Assembly (NCBI RefSeq): GCF_013359735.1
Contig: NZ_JABFMX010000003.1
Span: forward strand, 169,694-233,693
Length of the DNA: 64,000 nucleotides
Direction: 5' to 3'
Origin: Arthrobacter sp. C9C5
GTDB taxonomy: Bacteria > Actinomycetota > Actinomycetes > Actinomycetales > Micrococcaceae
Shown here: piece after piece, positions 32,912 through 41,183 of the stretch
Position numbering within the stretch: the first letter of the stretch is position 1
Layout: every line of letters begins with the position of its first letter
Position numbers and translations under genes: made by a program
The notes under the pieces: model-generated
Databases searched by the model: none
The model's input: only the letters and a program-made list of their open reading frames with translations
Told to the model about the DNA's origin: nothing

Positions 32912-32983
32912 ATGCACACGCAGCAGCGATTTATCAGCCCTCGGCCGCTTCCCGGCCGCACGGGCTTCTTGACGCGCACCTAA
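32912..32983 (+). CDS. Short leader peptide upstream of the PheS-like ligase gene
   Basis: A 23-residue ORF reads MHTQQRFISPRPLPGRTG followed by FLTRT. It ends 81 bp before the ligase ATG on the same strand. It is rich in Arg, Thr and Pro, with Phe at positions 7 and 19, but has no run of one amino acid, so it is not a classic attenuator peptide. Its stop codon lies inside a hairpin (arms 32953-32960 and 32985-32992). Translation is inferred from position and from the regular RNA structure around it; the ribosome site is weak (GGA). Confidence 0.5.
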   Translation: MHTQQRFISPRPLPGRTGFLTRT

Positions 32984-33040
32984 CTGCGGCCGCGGGGGTC
33001 CGTCCGGCGCAGCGGCTGAGGGTGATTTCCCCCTCTCCGC
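32953..33040 (+). promoter_or_regulatory. Leader RNA hairpins before the PheS-like ligase gene
   Basis: Helix 1: CGGCCGCA (32953-32960) with TGCGGCCG (32985-32992), a perfect 8 bp spanning the leader stop codon. Helix 2: 33012-33040, stem GCGG/CCGC plus GAGGG/CCCTC with a short loop, 11 bp before the AAGGA ribosome site of the ligase gene. Together with the short ORF this resembles a translation-controlled attenuator. Confidence 0.45.
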
Positions 33041-33064
33041 CCCTGGAACCCAAGGACCCCCGCC

Positions 33065-34222
33065 ATGAAGACGTACCTTTCCCTGCCCGAGCTCAATTCC
33101 GCCCTTGCCGTGCGCGATCTGTCCGATCCTGCCGCCGGACCGCACGCCATCCAGTTGCTGCTGGCGGAGGTGGTGGACGGGGTGCAACGGCTCTGGGATA
33201 TCCCGGCCGCAACGCACCGCCACAGGCCCCTGGTGGCCACCGCCGACAATTACGACCGCTTAGGCTACTCGGCCGACGACGTCACCCGCGACTCACGCTA
33301 TTCCCGCCATGTCAGCCCCACCGTGATGCTCCGCAGCCACACCTCGGCCGGGGTCCCCGCGCTGCTCGATACCCTCCGAGGCGAGCTCGGCCGCTACGAC
33401 CGGCTGCATGTATTGCCGGGCCTGGTGTACCGCCGCGACGCGGTGGACCGCACCCATGTCGGCGCCCCGCACCAGGTGGATCTGTGGCGGCTCAAGGCCC
33501 GGGGACTCCTCGGTCCCGCGGAACTGCACGCGATGATGGCCGCGGTGGTGGAAGCAGTGCTGCCGGCCGCGCAGTATCCGGATGTCCAGTGGCGGGCCAC
33601 GCCGTCGGAGCACAGCTATACGGCGCTGGGGCAGCAGCTGGACGTGCTGCTCACCCTGCCCGACGGCCGCCGGGAGTGGCTGGAACTGGCCGAATGCGGG
33701 CTCGTGGCGGCGCGGGTCCTGCGCGGGGCCCGGCTGGATCCCCGGCGGTGGGCAGGGCTCGCCCTTGGCCTGGGGCTGGACCGTGCGCTCATGCTGCGCA
33801 AGGGGATCCGGGACATCCGGCTCCTGCGCTCGGAGCATCCGGAGGTTCAGGCGCAGCTGCAGGACCTGCAGCCGTACCGGCCGGTGTCGGCCATGCCGGA
33901 GGTCCGGCGCGACCTGTCCCTGGTGCTCGGCAGCGCGGAAGAGGCCGACGTCGAGCTGCTCGGCGACCTCGCCCGCACCGCACTCGGCGCGGACGCCGAG
34001 ATCCTGGCGGCCCTCGAGATCCGGGCCGTGACGCCGGCGGCGGCGCTGCCGGCGTCCGCCGTCGAACGCCTCAGGCTGGGCCCGGACCAGGTGAACGTGC
34101 TCGTCAGGCTGGTCCTGCAGCCGCTGGACCGGACGCTGACGGATGAGGAGGCCAACCGGCTGCGCGACAGGGTGTACCTGGCCCTGCACCGGGGACGGGT
34201 CCTGGAGCTGATTGCCGGCTAG
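33065..34222 (+). CDS. PheS-related ligase (class II aaRS core plus FDX-ACB domain)
   Basis: A 385-residue protein with the layout of a single-chain phenylalanyl-tRNA synthetase. The class II catalytic core at about residues 60-265 has motif 2-like GLVYRRDAVDRTHVGAPHQVD and motif 3-like LALGLGLDRALMLRKGIRDI. A C-terminal ferredoxin-fold anticodon-binding (FDX-ACB) domain (about 280-385) runs from PYRPVSAMPEVRRDLSLVL to DRVYLALHRGRVLELIAG. It lacks the N-terminal coiled coil of true PheS. Such genes are annotated, as I recall, as PheS-related mystery ligase (SrmL), substrate unknown. A good AAGGA site precedes the ATG, and a leader peptide and hairpins lie upstream. Confidence 0.82.
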   Translation: MKTYLSLPELNSALAVRDLSDPAAGPHAIQLLLAEVVDGVQRLWDIPAATHRHRPLVATADNYDRLGYSADDVTRDSRYSRHVSPTVMLRSHTSAGVPALLDTLRGELGRYDRLHVLPGLVYRRDAVDRTHVGAPHQVDLWRLKARGLLGPAELHAMMAAVVEAVLPAAQYPDVQWRATPSEHSYTALGQQLDVLLTLPDGRREWLELAECGLVAARVLRGARLDPRRWAGLALGLGLDRALMLRKGIRDIRLLRSEHPEVQAQLQDLQPYRPVSAMPEVRRDLSLVLGSAEEADVELLGDLARTALGADAEILAALEIRAVTPAAALPASAVERLRLGPDQVNVLVRLVLQPLDRTLTDEEANRLRDRVYLALHRGRVLELIAG

Positions 34223-34290
34223 CGGCCGCGGGACGACGCTGGGGCGGGGACGGGGCAGTGACCGGGCGCCCCGGCGGGTAAGTTGGAGGC

Positions 34291-34746
34291 ATGCTTTTCG
34301 CTCTGCCCTCGCCCTCCCGCCCCCGCGCTTTCGGACGCGTCTTCGCCGCCGCGGCCGGCGTCGCCGTCGTCCTGGGAGCCTCGGCGTGCTCCGCCGGGGG
34401 CTCCATCGAATCCGCCGACGTGAACGCCTGGAAAGCCACCGCCATGCCGTCGGCCAGCGGAATCGTCCTGGCAGATGCGGGCAAGATCCTTAACCGCGAC
34501 CCGGTCGCCAAGGAGGCCAGCGTCCCGGCCGGCAGCTACACCCTGACGATGAGCTGCGACGGCGGCGGCAAGGAATTCTTTGAGGTCTCCCTCGACGGAA
34601 ACCACCTCACGGAGGCCGGTGCCGCCTGCAACGGCAGCCGGGAAACCGCCAGGATCAAGGTGCCCGCCGCGGGCACGCTGAAGATCAGCGCTTCGAGCGT
34701 GGACGCGCCGCTCATCTTTGCCTACCAACTGGTGGCCGCAGCCTGA
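34291..34746 (+). CDS. Putative lipoprotein, first of three tandem paralogs
   Basis: A 151-residue exported protein. It has a signal peptide with a hydrophobic core (AAAAGVAVVLGASAC) and a cysteine at residue 33 that fits a weak lipobox. The mature part ends with a beta-rich domain: SYTLTMSCDGGGKEFFEVSL, then GAACNGSRETARIKVP and FAYQLVAA. Two cysteines about 24 residues apart suggest a disulfide. The next two genes share the same pattern. No known family recognised. Confidence 0.7.
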   Translation: MLFALPSPSRPRAFGRVFAAAAGVAVVLGASACSAGGSIESADVNAWKATAMPSASGIVLADAGKILNRDPVAKEASVPAGSYTLTMSCDGGGKEFFEVSLDGNHLTEAGAACNGSRETARIKVPAAGTLKISASSVDAPLIFAYQLVAAA

Positions 34747-34786
34747 TGTGACTTGCGCCGGCCGGAAGCGTAGCTAGGCTCGGGGC

Positions 34787-35332
34787 ATGGTTGCTGCTGG
34801 GGGTAAGCAAAGGGTCCGCGCCTGCGCGCCGCTGATCGCACTGGCGTTTCTTGCGGTGGTGGGGCTGGCTGGCTGTGAGGTCGCGGACGACGTCGGGCTC
34901 CCGGCGGCCGACGCCGGGCCATCGGTCCGGTCGGCCGCACCGCTGCCGTTTCCGACGCAGGACGTAGCTAATGCCGCCGAAGCGGCCAAGAACACGACGG
35001 AAGTTCAGCGGCTCCTCGGCCCCCGGCCGAAGAACGAACTGACGTCGGCATTGAGCGGGATCGGGTTCCGGCAGACCATGCACGGCACAGCCAAGGGCCT
35101 GTATGGGGTGACAGTGGCCTGCGCCGGTACGCCCACCGCGCTTTTGACGGTTACCCAGGTTGACCGCCGGGACGGGACAAGGCTCACGCTCAACGTTCCG
35201 TGCGGGCGCACCGTCCAGGCGACCGTGAAGCTGGAGTCCGGGCCGACCACGGTGCAGATTGACCCGCTGTCAGCCGAGCCCGCTCCAGGCGCCGCCGTCG
35301 CGATCCGGCTCGAGCGACTGCCGACCCCCTAG
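34787..35332 (+). CDS. Putative lipoprotein, second of three tandem paralogs
   Basis: A 181-residue protein with a signal peptide and a clear lipobox (VVGLAGC, cysteine at residue 30). The C-terminal half aligns by eye with its neighbours: GLYGVTVACAGTPTALLTVT, then LNVPCGRTVQATVKLESG. The cysteine pair is kept. The mature N-terminus is longer than in the first paralog and is D/A/P-rich. It starts 40 bp after the previous stop, so probably the same transcript. Function unknown. Confidence 0.72.
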   Translation: MVAAGGKQRVRACAPLIALAFLAVVGLAGCEVADDVGLPAADAGPSVRSAAPLPFPTQDVANAAEAAKNTTEVQRLLGPRPKNELTSALSGIGFRQTMHGTAKGLYGVTVACAGTPTALLTVTQVDRRDGTRLTLNVPCGRTVQATVKLESGPTTVQIDPLSAEPAPGAAVAIRLERLPTP

Positions 35333-35395
35333 TGTCGCGATCCCGTGGGCCTGCCTGCTCTGGCCCGCCGTGGCGGCCGGGCTTAAAGTCGGAGT

Positions 35396-35938
35396 ATGCC
35401 CACCGCGCAGGCACCCCTGCCGCTGCGGTCGCGCGGCGCGCTCACCGCCGTCGTGCTGGCCGTCGCACTGGCGTGCACTTCGGGGCTGGCCGGTTGCGAG
35501 TATGAGTACGACGACGGGCTTTCCGCCCGTGACGCGCCGTCGCAAGCGACCACGTTCACCGATGCCGCCCTCCCCCAAGACCCCGACCTGAACCGGCCAG
35601 TGACCGGGCCGGAACTCAAACACTGGGTGACGGAAGTGTTACCGGAAACCCAGGGCCAGGTCTTCCATACCGGCTACGGGCTGCTGGACGCCAGCGCGAC
35701 GCGCAATGAGACCACCACGCAGCTGCCGAGCGGGACCTATGCCCTGACCCTGGTCTGCCGAAGTGCCCGGCGGGTTTCGTTCACCATCGTGGACAAGGAG
35801 AGCATTCTGGTGGACTTGAGCCTGCGGTGCGGCACCTCGCGGGTGAACGTGGTGCAGCTCGGGGCGGACACGGTGCTGAAGGTACGGATCGGGTCCCTGT
35901 CGCCGGCGAATTTCGCGTACCGCGTGAGCCGGATCTGA
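35396..35938 (+). CDS. Putative lipoprotein, third of three tandem paralogs
   Basis: A 180-residue protein with a signal peptide and lipobox (TSGLAGC, followed by EYEYDDG). The core repeats the neighbours' pattern: GTYALTLVCRSARRVSFTIV, DLSLRCGTSRVNVV and the final FAYRVSRI. The paired cysteines and the closing FAYxV/L strand link it to the first paralog. It starts 63 bp after the second gene. The three genes are an evident tandem duplication with marked divergence. No homolog of known function comes to mind. Confidence 0.72.
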   Translation: MPTAQAPLPLRSRGALTAVVLAVALACTSGLAGCEYEYDDGLSARDAPSQATTFTDAALPQDPDLNRPVTGPELKHWVTEVLPETQGQVFHTGYGLLDASATRNETTTQLPSGTYALTLVCRSARRVSFTIVDKESILVDLSLRCGTSRVNVVQLGADTVLKVRIGSLSPANFAYRVSRI

Positions 35939-36002
35939 GCCTGCGCCGTCAGGAGCCAGTGCGCTCAGGCGGGCGTGTGTCGCCAAGCGGCCGCGCGCGT
36001 CT

Positions 36003-36067
36003 TCAGGCGGCGGCGCAGCCGTCCGGGCAGCAGCATCCTCAGGCGGCGGCGCAGCCGTCCGGGCAGC
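36003..36067. repeat. 29-nt direct duplication at the 3' end of trhO
   Basis: TCAGGCGGCGGCGCAGCCGT plus nine more bases occurs at 36003-36031 and 36039-36067 (period 36). The second copy encodes the last codons and stop of trhO; the first lies just beyond the stop. It probably arose by replication slippage. Confidence 0.75.
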
Positions 36068-36935
36068 GCAGCGTCGCCGGGTCCGAGGCGCAGTCGGCGC
36101 AGTACAGCGTCAGGGTGCGGCAGCTGGGGTTGGAGCAGTTCTCGAACTTGCTGGTGGCCGCCGCGCAGCGGACGCACTGGCCGATGGTCTTGGCGTCCTC
36201 GCTGAACTCCAGGTGCATCCGCTTATCGAAGACGTAGAGTGAGCCCTCCCAGAGCCCCTGGTCCTTGAACGCCTCGCCGTAGCGGACGATCCCGCCGTCG
36301 AGCTGGTAGACCTCCTTGAAGCCGCGGTTGACCATCAGGCTCGAGAGGACCTCGCAGCGGACGCCGCCGGTGCAGTAGGTGACCACGGGCTTGTCCTTGA
36401 GGGCGTCGTATTTGCCGGAGTCGAGTTCCTTGATGAAATCGTGGGTCGTCGCGACGTCGGGGACAACGGCGTCCTTGAATTTTCCGATCTGGGCTTCGAA
36501 GCCGTTGCGTCCGTCGAAGAACACCACTTCGTCCCCGGCCTGCTTCTTCGCTTCCACGAGCCGGTGCAGTTCCTCGGGCGCAAGGTGCGTCCCGCCGCCG
36601 ACGACGCCGTTTTCGTCCACCTTGAGCTCCCCCGGGGCGCCGAAGGAGACGATCTCGTCGCGCACCTTGACGCTCAGCCGGGGGAAGTCCGCGGCACCGC
36701 CGTCGGACCACTTCACGTCGATGCCGCGGAAGCCCTTGTATTCGCGGGTCGTCTTGACGTACTGCTTGACGGCGCCGATCTCGCCGCCGACGGTCGCGTT
36801 GATACCGTCCTTGGAGATGATGATCCGGCCGGTCAGCCCGAGCTTTTCGCAGAGGGCGCGCTGCCAGAGCCGGACGGCGTCCGGGTCCGCGATCGGGGTA
36901 AAGCCGTAAAAGAGCACAATTCGATTCAAAGCCAC
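36039..36935 (-). CDS. trhO: tRNA uridine(34) hydroxylase TrhO (rhodanese-related)
   Basis: A 298-residue TrhO/YceA-type protein that hydroxylates uridine 34 of certain tRNAs (5-hydroxyuridine), oxygen-dependent. It has an N-terminal ferredoxin-like acylphosphatase-type domain ([20 protein letters not shown]), then a rhodanese domain with the active-site loop [19 protein letters not shown] near residue 190. A C-terminal zinc-like tail has six or more cysteines ([37 protein letters not shown]). Length and order match the E. coli enzyme apart from the extra C-terminal cysteines. Confidence 0.92.
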   Translation of the reverse strand: MALNRIVLFYGFTPIADPDAVRLWQRALCEKLGLTGRIIISKDGINATVGGEIGAVKQYVKTTREYKGFRGIDVKWSDGGAADFPRLSVKVRDEIVSFGAPGELKVDENGVVGGGTHLAPEELHRLVEAKKQAGDEVVFFDGRNGFEAQIGKFKDAVVPDVATTHDFIKELDSGKYDALKDKPVVTYCTGGVRCEVLSSLMVNRGFKEVYQLDGGIVRYGEAFKDQGLWEGSLYVFDKRMHLEFSEDAKTIGQCVRCAAATSKFENCSNPSCRTLTLYCADCASDPATLRCPDGCAAA

Positions 36936-36967
36936 GCATTTAAGCGTACTGGGCGGGGCAAAACCCG

Positions 36968-36989
36968 GCGCCGTCGGCCGACGGCGCCA
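36968..36989. promoter_or_regulatory. 22-bp perfect palindrome between trhO and the GNAT gene
   Basis: Positions 36968-36978 (GGCGCCGTCGG) are followed directly by their exact reverse complement. The palindrome sits in a divergent intergenic region, 33 bp upstream of trhO and about 100 bp upstream of the GNAT gene, so a terminator role is unlikely. It may be an operator or a cruciform. Confidence 0.4.
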
Positions 36990-37087
36990 AGGGGTTACCC
37001 GCGAGCCACTGTCACAATTGCGTAAGCAAGCGGCCTCGCGGATCCCGGCCTCTGTTGCTTGCGGCGGGGCTGGAATACGCTCGTGTC

Positions 37088-37780
37088 ATGAGTCTTGACG
37101 CCATGGTTGACGACACCACCCACCTCCTCGAGGTCTGGGTTGCCGGGTGGGCCGGTTGCCGGGGTTATGAGACCCGCAGGGAGGGCCGCTTCCCCGCGGC
37201 GCTGAGGGCGGACACGACCCACGAATGGGAATATTTCGCCCATGACCCCTCCGATGCCGAGTTCGCGGAGCTGGCCGCCAAGACCGCCGAGGTCCCGGCC
37301 CGGATCCTTACGATCCTCACCAACGATGTGGCTCGCTACACCGCCTTGGCCGAGAAGAACGGGCTGAACGTCACCTCGGCGTCGCAGACCATGATGATCG
37401 TGGACATGGAAACCCAGGACGCCGAGGACCCCTGGCTTCCGGACGACGATCTGCGCTGGGTGCCGTCGACCACGGGCGGGGTCCACCATGCCGTCGTCTA
37501 CGCAGGCGAAGAGGTGGCCGCCAGCGGGCGGGTATTCGTCGCGGACCACACCGCCGTCTTCGACAAGATCGTCACCGAGCCCGGGTTCCAGCGGCGCGGA
37601 CTCGGCAGCTTCATCATGCGGGCACTGGCCGCCCAGGCGTTTGAACACGACGTCGAAGGCGGGCTCCTGCTGGCCTCCCTGGACGGCCAGCAGCTGTACT
37701 CGCATCTCGGCTGGACCACGGTATGCCATGTGCTGATGCTTTCCGCCTCGGACGAGGGCGCCGACCTCTCCGTGGGATGA
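37088..37780 (+). CDS. GNAT-family N-acetyltransferase
   Basis: A 230-residue protein. The C-terminal half holds the acetyl-CoA-binding signature (VTEPGFQRRGLGSFIMRALA, with the R-x-x-G-x-G/A motif) and the closing strand YSHLGWTTVCHVL. The N-terminal half is family-specific (WVAGWAGCRGYETRREGRFP). The substrate is unknown. The ATG at 37088 is chosen over a start 33 bases earlier. Confidence 0.88.
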   Translation: MSLDAMVDDTTHLLEVWVAGWAGCRGYETRREGRFPAALRADTTHEWEYFAHDPSDAEFAELAAKTAEVPARILTILTNDVARYTALAEKNGLNVTSASQTMMIVDMETQDAEDPWLPDDDLRWVPSTTGGVHHAVVYAGEEVAASGRVFVADHTAVFDKIVTEPGFQRRGLGSFIMRALAAQAFEHDVEGGLLLASLDGQQLYSHLGWTTVCHVLMLSASDEGADLSVG

Positions 37781-37851
37781 GCGGGGCACGGGCCCAGGCA
37801 ACGATCCGCGCCCCCGCCGGGCGATTTGAGCCCGGGTGAAACAATGTTGGA

Positions 37852-40266
37852 GTGAATCCACATGAGTCCCTGATCCCGTTGCTGGGCCGCGGCCCGGACC
37901 CGGAACAGCTGCGGCATGTGCGCACGATTCCCGCCCGGAAGGCGGTCAATGAACCGTGGCCGGAGTGGGTGCACCCCGACTTGGTGCAGGCCTACGGCTC
38001 TCTCGGCATCCACGAGCCCTACCGCCACCAGGTGCAGGCCGCCGAACTGGCCCACGCGGGCGAACATGTGGTGATCGCCACCGGCACCGCCTCCGGCAAG
38101 TCCCTGGCCTACCAGCTGCCGGCGCTGGATGCGGTCCACCGCTCCGAGCTGCGCGTCCTGGCCGACCCCGGCAAGATCCACGACGACGGCGCCGTCACCC
38201 TCTACCTCTCCCCCACCAAGGCCCTGGCCGCCGACCAGCTGGCCGCCATCCGCTCGCTCAAGCTGCCCACCGTCCGCGCGGAAACCTACGACGGCGACAC
38301 CGACCCGGCGTCCCGCCGCTGGATCCGGGACCACGCCAACGTCATCCTCGCCAACCCGGACATGCTGCATTTCGGGATCCTGCCGAACCACACCTGGTGG
38401 GCGCGGTTCTTCCGCCGGCTCCGCTACGTGATCGTGGACGAGGCACACAGCTACCGGGGCGTGTTCGGCTCGCACGTGGCCAACCTGATGCGACGGCTGC
38501 GACGGATCTGCGCCTACTACAGCCCCGGCACGTCCCACCCCGGGCCGGTGTTCATCGCCGCATCGGCCACCGCATCCGACCCCGGCACCTCCTTCGGCCG
38601 GCTCATCGGCGCTCCGGTCCGGGCGGTGTCCGAGGACTGTTCGCCGCACGGCGCCACCACCGTGGCGTTCTGGGAACCCGCGCTGACCGAGCTGCGCGGC
38701 GAAAACGGCGCCAAGGAACGCCGGACCGCCGTCGCCGAAACCTCGGACCTGCTGGCCAATCTGGTCTCCTCCCGGATCCGGACCATCGCGTTCATCAAAT
38801 CGCGCCGCGGCGCCGAGACGATCGCCTCCATCACCAAGCGCCTCCTGGACGAAGTGGACCCCAGCCTGCCGCAGCGGGTGGCGGCCTACCGTTCCGGGTA
38901 CCTGCCGGAGGAACGGCGGGGTCTGGAAAAGGCGTTGCGTTCCGGCGAGCTGCTGGGCGTATCGAGCACCTCCGCGCTCGAACTTGGCATCGACATCTCA
39001 GGGCTCGATGCGGTCCTGGTCGCCGGCTGGCCGGGAACCCGGGCGTCGCTATTCCAGCAGATCGGCCGGGCGGGCCGCGCCGGACAGGACGCCATTGCCG
39101 CCTTCGTCGCGAGCGACGATCCGCTCGACACCTACCTGGTGAACCACCCGGAGGCGATCTTCGATGTCTCGGTGGAGGCGACGGTCTTCGACCCCTCCAA
39201 TCCGTACGTGCTGGGCCCTCACCTGTGCGCCGCGGCGGCCGAACTTCCCCTGGGCTATGCGGAGCTGGAGCTGTTCGGCCCGACAGCCGAGAAGCTGCTG
39301 GACCAGCTGGTTGCCCAGGGCTACCTGCGCAAACGCCCCGCGGGCTGGTTCTGGACCCACCCCCAGAGCGCCGCGGCCATGGTGAACCTGCGGGCCGACG
39401 GCGGGGGTCCGGTGAGCATCGTGGACGCCGACACCGGCTCCCTGCTCGGCACCATGGATTCACCCCAGACCCACTATCAGGCGCACACCGGCGCCATCTA
39501 CGTTCATCAGGGCGAGAGCTACGTCGTCGAGGATTTGAACGAAGGCGAGCACTGCGTCGTGGTGCGCCGGGCCAACCCCGACTACTACACGACCGCGCGC
39601 GACGTGACGCAGATCGAGGTCCTGGAGACACTCCGCACCACGCAGTGGGGGGACGTCGCGGTGCACTTCGGTGACGTGAAAGTGACGACACAGGTGGTCT
39701 CCTTCCAACGCAAGGCGCTGATTTCGAACGAGATCCTCGGCGAGGAACCGCTGCAACTGGGCGCCCGGGACCTGTTCACCAAGGCGGTGTGGTTCGTGAT
39801 GGACAACCGCTCCCTGACGGGCGCGGGGCTGATCGAGGCGCAGTTCCCGGGCGCTTTGCACGCGGCCGAGCACGCGGCCATCGGGCTGCTGCCGCTGGTG
39901 GCGTCCAGCGACCGGTGGGACATCGGCGGCGTGTCCACGGCCATCCACGCCGACACCGGGGTGCCGACGATCTTCGTGTACGACGGCCACCCCGGCGGGG
40001 CCGGCTTCGCCGAGCGCGGCTACGACAAGGCCAGGGTGTGGCTCTCCGCGACGCGCGACGCCATCAAGGCCTGCGAATGCGAGTCGGGCTGCCCGTCCTG
40101 CGTGCAGTCGCCCAAGTGCGGCAACAAGAACAACCCGCTGGACAAAGACGCCGCCGTCACGCTGCTCGAGATGCTGCTGACCGACGCCACCGATCTTATG
40201 GGCGGCCCTGCCGAGGAGCAGGGGGCAGCCCCGGCCGCCGGGCACGTCATCAGCCAGCCAGGCTAG
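37852..40266 (+). CDS. DEAD/DEAH helicase, MrfA/Hrq1 type with DUF1998 zinc domain
   Basis: An 804-residue superfamily 2 helicase. Motifs: Q-like YRHQVQAAELA, I ATGTASGKSLAYQLPAL, Ia LYLSPTKALAADQL, II VIVDEAHSYRGVFGSHVANL, III IAASATASDP, IV-V ISSTSALELGIDISGLDAVL-like region (VSSTSALELGIDISGLDAVL), VI QQIGRAGRAGQDA. The C-terminal MrfA-type domain ends with CECESGCPSCVQSPKCGNKN, a four-cysteine cluster. Bacillus MrfA repairs mitomycin C damage and Hrq1 acts on crosslinks. It starts with GTG. It is conserved next to the tad genes in many actinobacteria, hence the name helicase/secretion neighbourhood. Confidence 0.92.
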   Translation: MNPHESLIPLLGRGPDPEQLRHVRTIPARKAVNEPWPEWVHPDLVQAYGSLGIHEPYRHQVQAAELAHAGEHVVIATGTASGKSLAYQLPALDAVHRSELRVLADPGKIHDDGAVTLYLSPTKALAADQLAAIRSLKLPTVRAETYDGDTDPASRRWIRDHANVILANPDMLHFGILPNHTWWARFFRRLRYVIVDEAHSYRGVFGSHVANLMRRLRRICAYYSPGTSHPGPVFIAASATASDPGTSFGRLIGAPVRAVSEDCSPHGATTVAFWEPALTELRGENGAKERRTAVAETSDLLANLVSSRIRTIAFIKSRRGAETIASITKRLLDEVDPSLPQRVAAYRSGYLPEERRGLEKALRSGELLGVSSTSALELGIDISGLDAVLVAGWPGTRASLFQQIGRAGRAGQDAIAAFVASDDPLDTYLVNHPEAIFDVSVEATVFDPSNPYVLGPHLCAAAAELPLGYAELELFGPTAEKLLDQLVAQGYLRKRPAGWFWTHPQSAAAMVNLRADGGGPVSIVDADTGSLLGTMDSPQTHYQAHTGAIYVHQGESYVVEDLNEGEHCVVVRRANPDYYTTARDVTQIEVLETLRTTQWGDVAVHFGDVKVTTQVVSFQRKALISNEILGEEPLQLGARDLFTKAVWFVMDNRSLTGAGLIEAQFPGALHAAEHAAIGLLPLVASSDRWDIGGVSTAIHADTGVPTIFVYDGHPGGAGFAERGYDKARVWLSATRDAIKACECESGCPSCVQSPKCGNKNNPLDKDAAVTLLEMLLTDATDLMGGPAEEQGAAPAAGHVISQPG

Positions 40267-40278
40267 GCCGGCACCCGC

Positions 40279-40671
40279 TTACCGGACCCCGAACGCCGGT
40301 CCGGTGCCCTCGGCCGGCGGAGGTCCGGCCCTCGCCAGGCCGGTGGCCGGACCGAACACCGTGCGGGCTCGCAGTTCCGTGCGGACCTGGACGGTGTCGC
40401 CGGGTCCGACCAAACAGCCCACCAGCCGCGCATCATGGCGGCCGGCGACGTCGGCGGCGACGGCACACGGCTCGCCGGCGGAGAGTCCACGGGCGGCATC
40501 CGCGGCCGCGAGTGCCGCCAGATCCGCCGCCGCCGCGGCTTTCGACGCCATCACCGCGGCCTGGCCGAGCAAGACGACAGCGGTCATCGCCAGCAGCAGC
40601 ACCATCCCCAGGCCCAACGCCAGGGCGCTGCCCGCCCCCAGTTCAGGGTCCCGCATCACGGCCGGCATCAC
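40279..40671 (-). CDS. Rv3654c-type TadE-like pseudopilin
   Basis: A 130-residue protein with one N-terminal helix (GAGSALALGLGMVLLLAMTAVVLLG) and an Ala-rich region MASKAAAAADLAALAAADAA. It matches the helicase/secretion-neighbourhood TadE-like family. The glycine after PEL would be the prepilin cleavage site, but the usual glutamate at position +5 of the mature chain is replaced, as in other members of this subfamily. Last gene of the tad operon; overlaps the TadE gene by 4 bp. Confidence 0.85.
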   Translation of the reverse strand: MMPAVMRDPELGAGSALALGLGMVLLLAMTAVVLLGQAAVMASKAAAAADLAALAAADAARGLSAGEPCAVAADVAGRHDARLVGCLVGPGDTVQVRTELRARTVFGPATGLARAGPPPAEGTGPAFGVR

Positions 40672-41183
40672 GCGCGCCAGCCCAGGGCGAGATCCGCCGT
40701 CGCCGGAGCGGAGAGGGCGGGCGCGTCAGAGGATTCACTCCTCGCCCACGCTTTCGCGGTGAGGGTCCACGGAACCAGCGGACCCATCGCACCGCTGACG
40801 GTTCCGGACACCGTGACGCTGAGCCAGACCCCATCGGACGCCACGGCAGCCAGCGCCGAATCCCCGGCCAACTGGCGGACGATTCCGCCGACGACGGCGG
40901 CGTCCTCACCGCGCGCGAGCGCCCTCGCACCGGCCCGCGCGGCTTCCTCAAGCCGGAGTTGCGTCAACCCCGCGGCGGACCCTGCCAGCAACAACCCCAG
41001 CAGCAGCACAACGGCTGGCAGCGCGACGGCGAACTCGGCCGTGACCGCGCCCCGGGCCGCCGCTGCGACTCGGGCCGCGCGGGACCCCGGCTTCGATGCG
41101 TCCAGGTGCTTCGGAAAGCGCCATCCCGGTTGCGCGGACGCCTTGGCCGGGGCCGCCGGCGCACTCCGGGAGCCCCTGGTCAC
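40668..41183 (-). CDS. TadE-family minor pilin
   Basis: A 171-residue protein. A basic leader of about 45 residues ends in ARG, followed by AVTAEFAVALPAVVLLLGLL: a prepilin-type site with glutamate at +5 and a hydrophobic helix, as in TadE pseudopilins. The remainder is extracytoplasmic and Ala-rich (EEAARAGARALARGEDAAVV). It overlaps both neighbours by 4 bp, so it is translationally coupled within the operon. Confidence 0.88.
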   Translation of the reverse strand: MTRGSRSAPAAPAKASAQPGWRFPKHLDASKPGSRAARVAAAARGAVTAEFAVALPAVVLLLGLLLAGSAAGLTQLRLEEAARAGARALARGEDAAVVGGIVRQLAGDSALAAVASDGVWLSVTVSGTVSGAMGPLVPWTLTAKAWARSESSDAPALSAPATADLALGWRA

